Shown piece after piece: positions 29,285 to 31,278 of a stretch of 31,278 nucleotides of DNA. Both the position numbers and the translations under genes were made by a program. The stretch's first letter is position 1. Each line of letters opens with the position of its first letter. The notes below the pieces were generated by a model. The model worked only from the letters and a program-made list of their open reading frames with translations. It was not told where the DNA came from and ran no database searches. This DNA is from Reticulitermes lucifugus (lineage: Eukaryota; Arthropoda; Insecta; Blattodea; Rhinotermitidae). The stretch spans positions 116,776 to 148,053 of the forward strand of contig JAKCWW010000161.1 in the NCBI GenBank assembly GCA_026260175.1, in the 5' to 3' direction.

Positions 29285-29665
29285 CATAGTTTGTCTAGCC
29301 ACAGATCTATAGCGTCTTCTAAAGCGAGTTCTTTACAGAGTGCAATCTAATGTTTCCTCTTTCAAATTCCATTGTCTTCTCCTTAAGTATGTCCAGTAGC
29401 AGCTTACGTCTTCTTCCTGATTATCTCGCCCCTTATATCTTTCTTTCAATAACGCTGTTTTAGAAGGCAGTTACTACGCAAGATGTGCCCAATACAGTAA
29501 GCCATCCTTATTTTTATTGTATGTAGGACTTTCCTTTCCTCCTTGGCTCTTAGTAACCCTCCATTTTCACACGATCATCCAAATGATCTTCTCCATTCTT
29601 CTCCAGCACCGCATTTTCAAATTTTGAAGGTATCGCTCTTCTATTATCCGTCACGTATTGCATAA
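29285..29665 (-). pseudogene. Non-LTR retrotransposon ORF2 C-terminal fragment, second family
   Basis: The minus strand reads across shifts as 'MRCWRRMEKIIWMIV', '...VTKSQGGKESPTYNKNK', 'ALLKERYKGRDNQEE', 'YLRRRQWNLKEETLDCTL' and 'RTRFRRRYRSVARQT'. This corresponds to the common insect LINE ending with 'CWRRMEKISWTDRV', 'GRGRRGRRRKQLLDDLKE' and 'LDRTLWRTRFGRGYGPVVRQT'. It lies C-terminal to the reverse transcriptase. Its text differs from the family at 3791, so two LINE families are present. Several stops and shifts make it dead. Confidence 0.82.
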
Positions 29666-30047
29666 TAAATTACCTACCAACAGGCAACTAAACATTTAAC
29701 CAACAAAACAACTAACTAAGCACAGCCTGTAAAAAAGTGGTGAACTATCAGATTTGGTGGGACGCGGTTGGGTTTCAGGGGGATTCTGCTGACGTCGTCT
29801 ACATTAATATTATTATACCCACGCGTTCCGCCTACAGTAAACCCCCTGTCGGAGAAATAAGAAAACACCGAAAAGTGGAAAGCTCATTTTTCGGATTATT
29901 TATAATTTAAACCGTTGAACAAAGACCGGACTACAAGTGTGTGTTTAGAATTCACGACTGGCCCAGTTAGCCGTGTCTTCTAAATAAATTTGAACATAAC
30001 CTATAATACATAATTAGACGAAGGTTCTTCATTTCTTGTGTTCTTAC

Positions 30048-30262
30048 GTATAATTCTATGGTGTAGGATTCTTCTTGAGAAAATTATAGGCTCCGAACTA
30101 GGCAAGAAATTCCTCGATTTTATGGACCCGAATATTCATACGTTTCTCTCGCTGGTCCTATCCAAAATTAGAAGAAATTAGTCTACACTCTCATACCCTA
30201 CTTCTTTAAGATCTATTTTAATATTATCCTCCAATATACCTATAGGTTTTCAAGGTGTTGCA
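30048..30262 (-). pseudogene. Non-LTR retrotransposon ORF2 C-terminus and 3' UTR, first family
   Basis: The minus strand gives 'LEDNIKIDLKEVGYESVD' near 30230-30180, equal to the 'WEDNIKMDL.EVG' of the copy at 3791, then 'gggtccataaaatcgaggaa' and 'tttcttgcctagttcgg'. It ends with 'tctcaagaagaatcctacac' and 'catagaatta' near 30050. The 3' end matches the copies at 4272, 15178 and 22172. This fourth copy is in the opposite orientation. Confidence 0.8.
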
Positions 30263-31278
30263 TTTTTTACGTGTGTAAAAATAGGTCCTTGTACTTCAAT
30301 TAAACCTTATATACTCTACTCTATTGGACATACGCAGGGTTCATTGCTAAGGTTTTGGCGAACGAAACACTTTCTGAAGGAAAACATCGCTCTTCAGCTG
30401 TTTGTGTTAGCTACAGGCCAACATGATCCTTGAATTAGGTGTTTGGGATTTGGAACAGCAATTAAGCGGATTGTAGAGAGGAAGAATGACGCTTTCGAGT
30501 GAGATATAGCACCAGCCTTCTGCGCGTCAGTAAATGGGTTTTGTCTAGAAAAGATTGAGCTGGACTAAGAAAAATAAAAGGAAAAGAAGTAGCTATGCTT
30601 CTCAGTGTTTGTGACATGTGTGTTGCTTTCAGCAGTCCTGAGTGTAGTAAAACTGGGCAGAAGAAGCAGTGTTGGAAGGTCCATGTCAGGCTGGTCTGGT
30701 GCGGGCAGATAAATCTACCCTGTGGGGGGGGGGATGGACTGCGGAGAGGTGAAAATGAAGGCAGAGACGGAGTAGAAGAGATGTAAGTACAGCAGGAGGT
30801 GCACACAGCATCCGTTCGGATGGGATTGTTTCTGGCAGAGAACATGTTATGGAAATGCATCAAGTGAAATTATTATATCCAGTTTCGCCGAAGATGGAGG
30901 TAGCAGATTTCTCCGAAACCTCTGTACATATATCACGCTATATTGTGTGGCATTCCATGACAAGGACATGACATTTAAAAGTAGAAGTACTTAAAATACG
31001 TCAACAAACTGAAGAACTCGGTAGTTTGGAGTTTTCTTTTGAATTTTTTATTTAACAGATCATTAACTTACCCGCTGTTACGGAATTTTCCAGCTGGTCA
31101 GTATGTTGTGCCACCTGATTGCTGCCCGTATTCGTCATTCCCTGATAATTTAAGGTGAATTTTAGCATCGTGTTCCCATCTATGTCTATTAGGGTGGAGT
31201 GAAAATGTATGGTTTTTACACTTTTTTAAATTTCCGTTATGGAATAGTGCTTAAAAGCTGCTTTATTATGCCACTAAG
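30263..31278. other. Non-coding stretch, no gene called
   Basis: The minus frame at 30462-30863 (133 codons) is the longest ungapped one in the region. It is rich in Ser, Pro and Thr, has no domain motif, and overlaps a 63-codon plus frame and a G10 run at 30724-30733. It is therefore left uncalled. Nothing else was seen to the right edge. Confidence 0.4.

Noticed and set aside
30462-30863. 133-codon minus-strand frame rich in Ser and Pro
   Set aside because: Low-complexity composition over G-rich sequence, no motif, and an overlapping plus frame. A splice-aware or homology search could reverse this.

Overview
This window looks like repeat-dense, gene-poor nuclear DNA from an insect. It is AT-rich, has no long open reading frame and no recognisable host exon, and is filled with tRNA-derived SINEs, 5'-truncated non-LTR retrotransposons, mariner remnants, MITEs and minisatellites. 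The SINE families and the non-LTR family with the 'GRPRRRWEDNIKMDL' C-terminus are, from memory, typical of cockroach and termite assemblies. That placement is an inference and was not checked. A 110-base run of N (12274-12383) shows this is a scaffold.

Layout. 1-2500: a 29-bp tandem repeat, a SINE-B copy, a truncated SINE-A and an old SINE-C. 3079-4275: a SINE-C copy and a LINE 3' end. 5286-6943: short dispersed repeats, a foldback element and a full-length SINE-A with a target-site duplication. 6944-10138: no gene seen. 10139-10515: a second foldback element. 11749-12462: a Tigger-like MITE and a gapped SINE-D. 13070-15178: a pile-up of SINE-C (interrupted by a MITE), LINE, SINE-A, SINE-D, SINE-C, a foldback arm and a LINE tail. 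15649-15972: a SINE-B copy whose two ends are both inverted 3' tails. 17052-18811: a 66-bp minisatellite and two mariner remnants. 21331-22796: SINE-B, LINE and a hairpin insertion with a 12-bp duplication. 23829-26251: SINE-C and SINE-B. 27198-27831: a 23-bp minisatellite and a 352-bp palindrome. 29090-30262: another foldback and two LINE fragments.

The main observation is a recurring RNA-like motif in the foldback elements and at single sites: short complementary arms around CTGANGA-T-(stem)-GAAAC-N2-4-GTH. This fits a type I hammerhead self-cleaving ribozyme with a very short stem III and one extra U after the CUGANGA box. It occurs at seven sites in five loci. The copy at 10413-10459 has every core base, and the inverted pairs at 5.8/6.3 kb and 27.5/27.7 kb face each other. 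Penelope-like elements and retrozymes are known to carry hammerheads, so these may be non-autonomous relatives of such elements.

No operon or pathway exists here. The sequences are linked only by mobilisation: the SINEs probably depend on LINE reverse transcriptase, and the MITEs on transposases encoded elsewhere. Nearly all short open frames in the window lie in these repeats or are chance frames.
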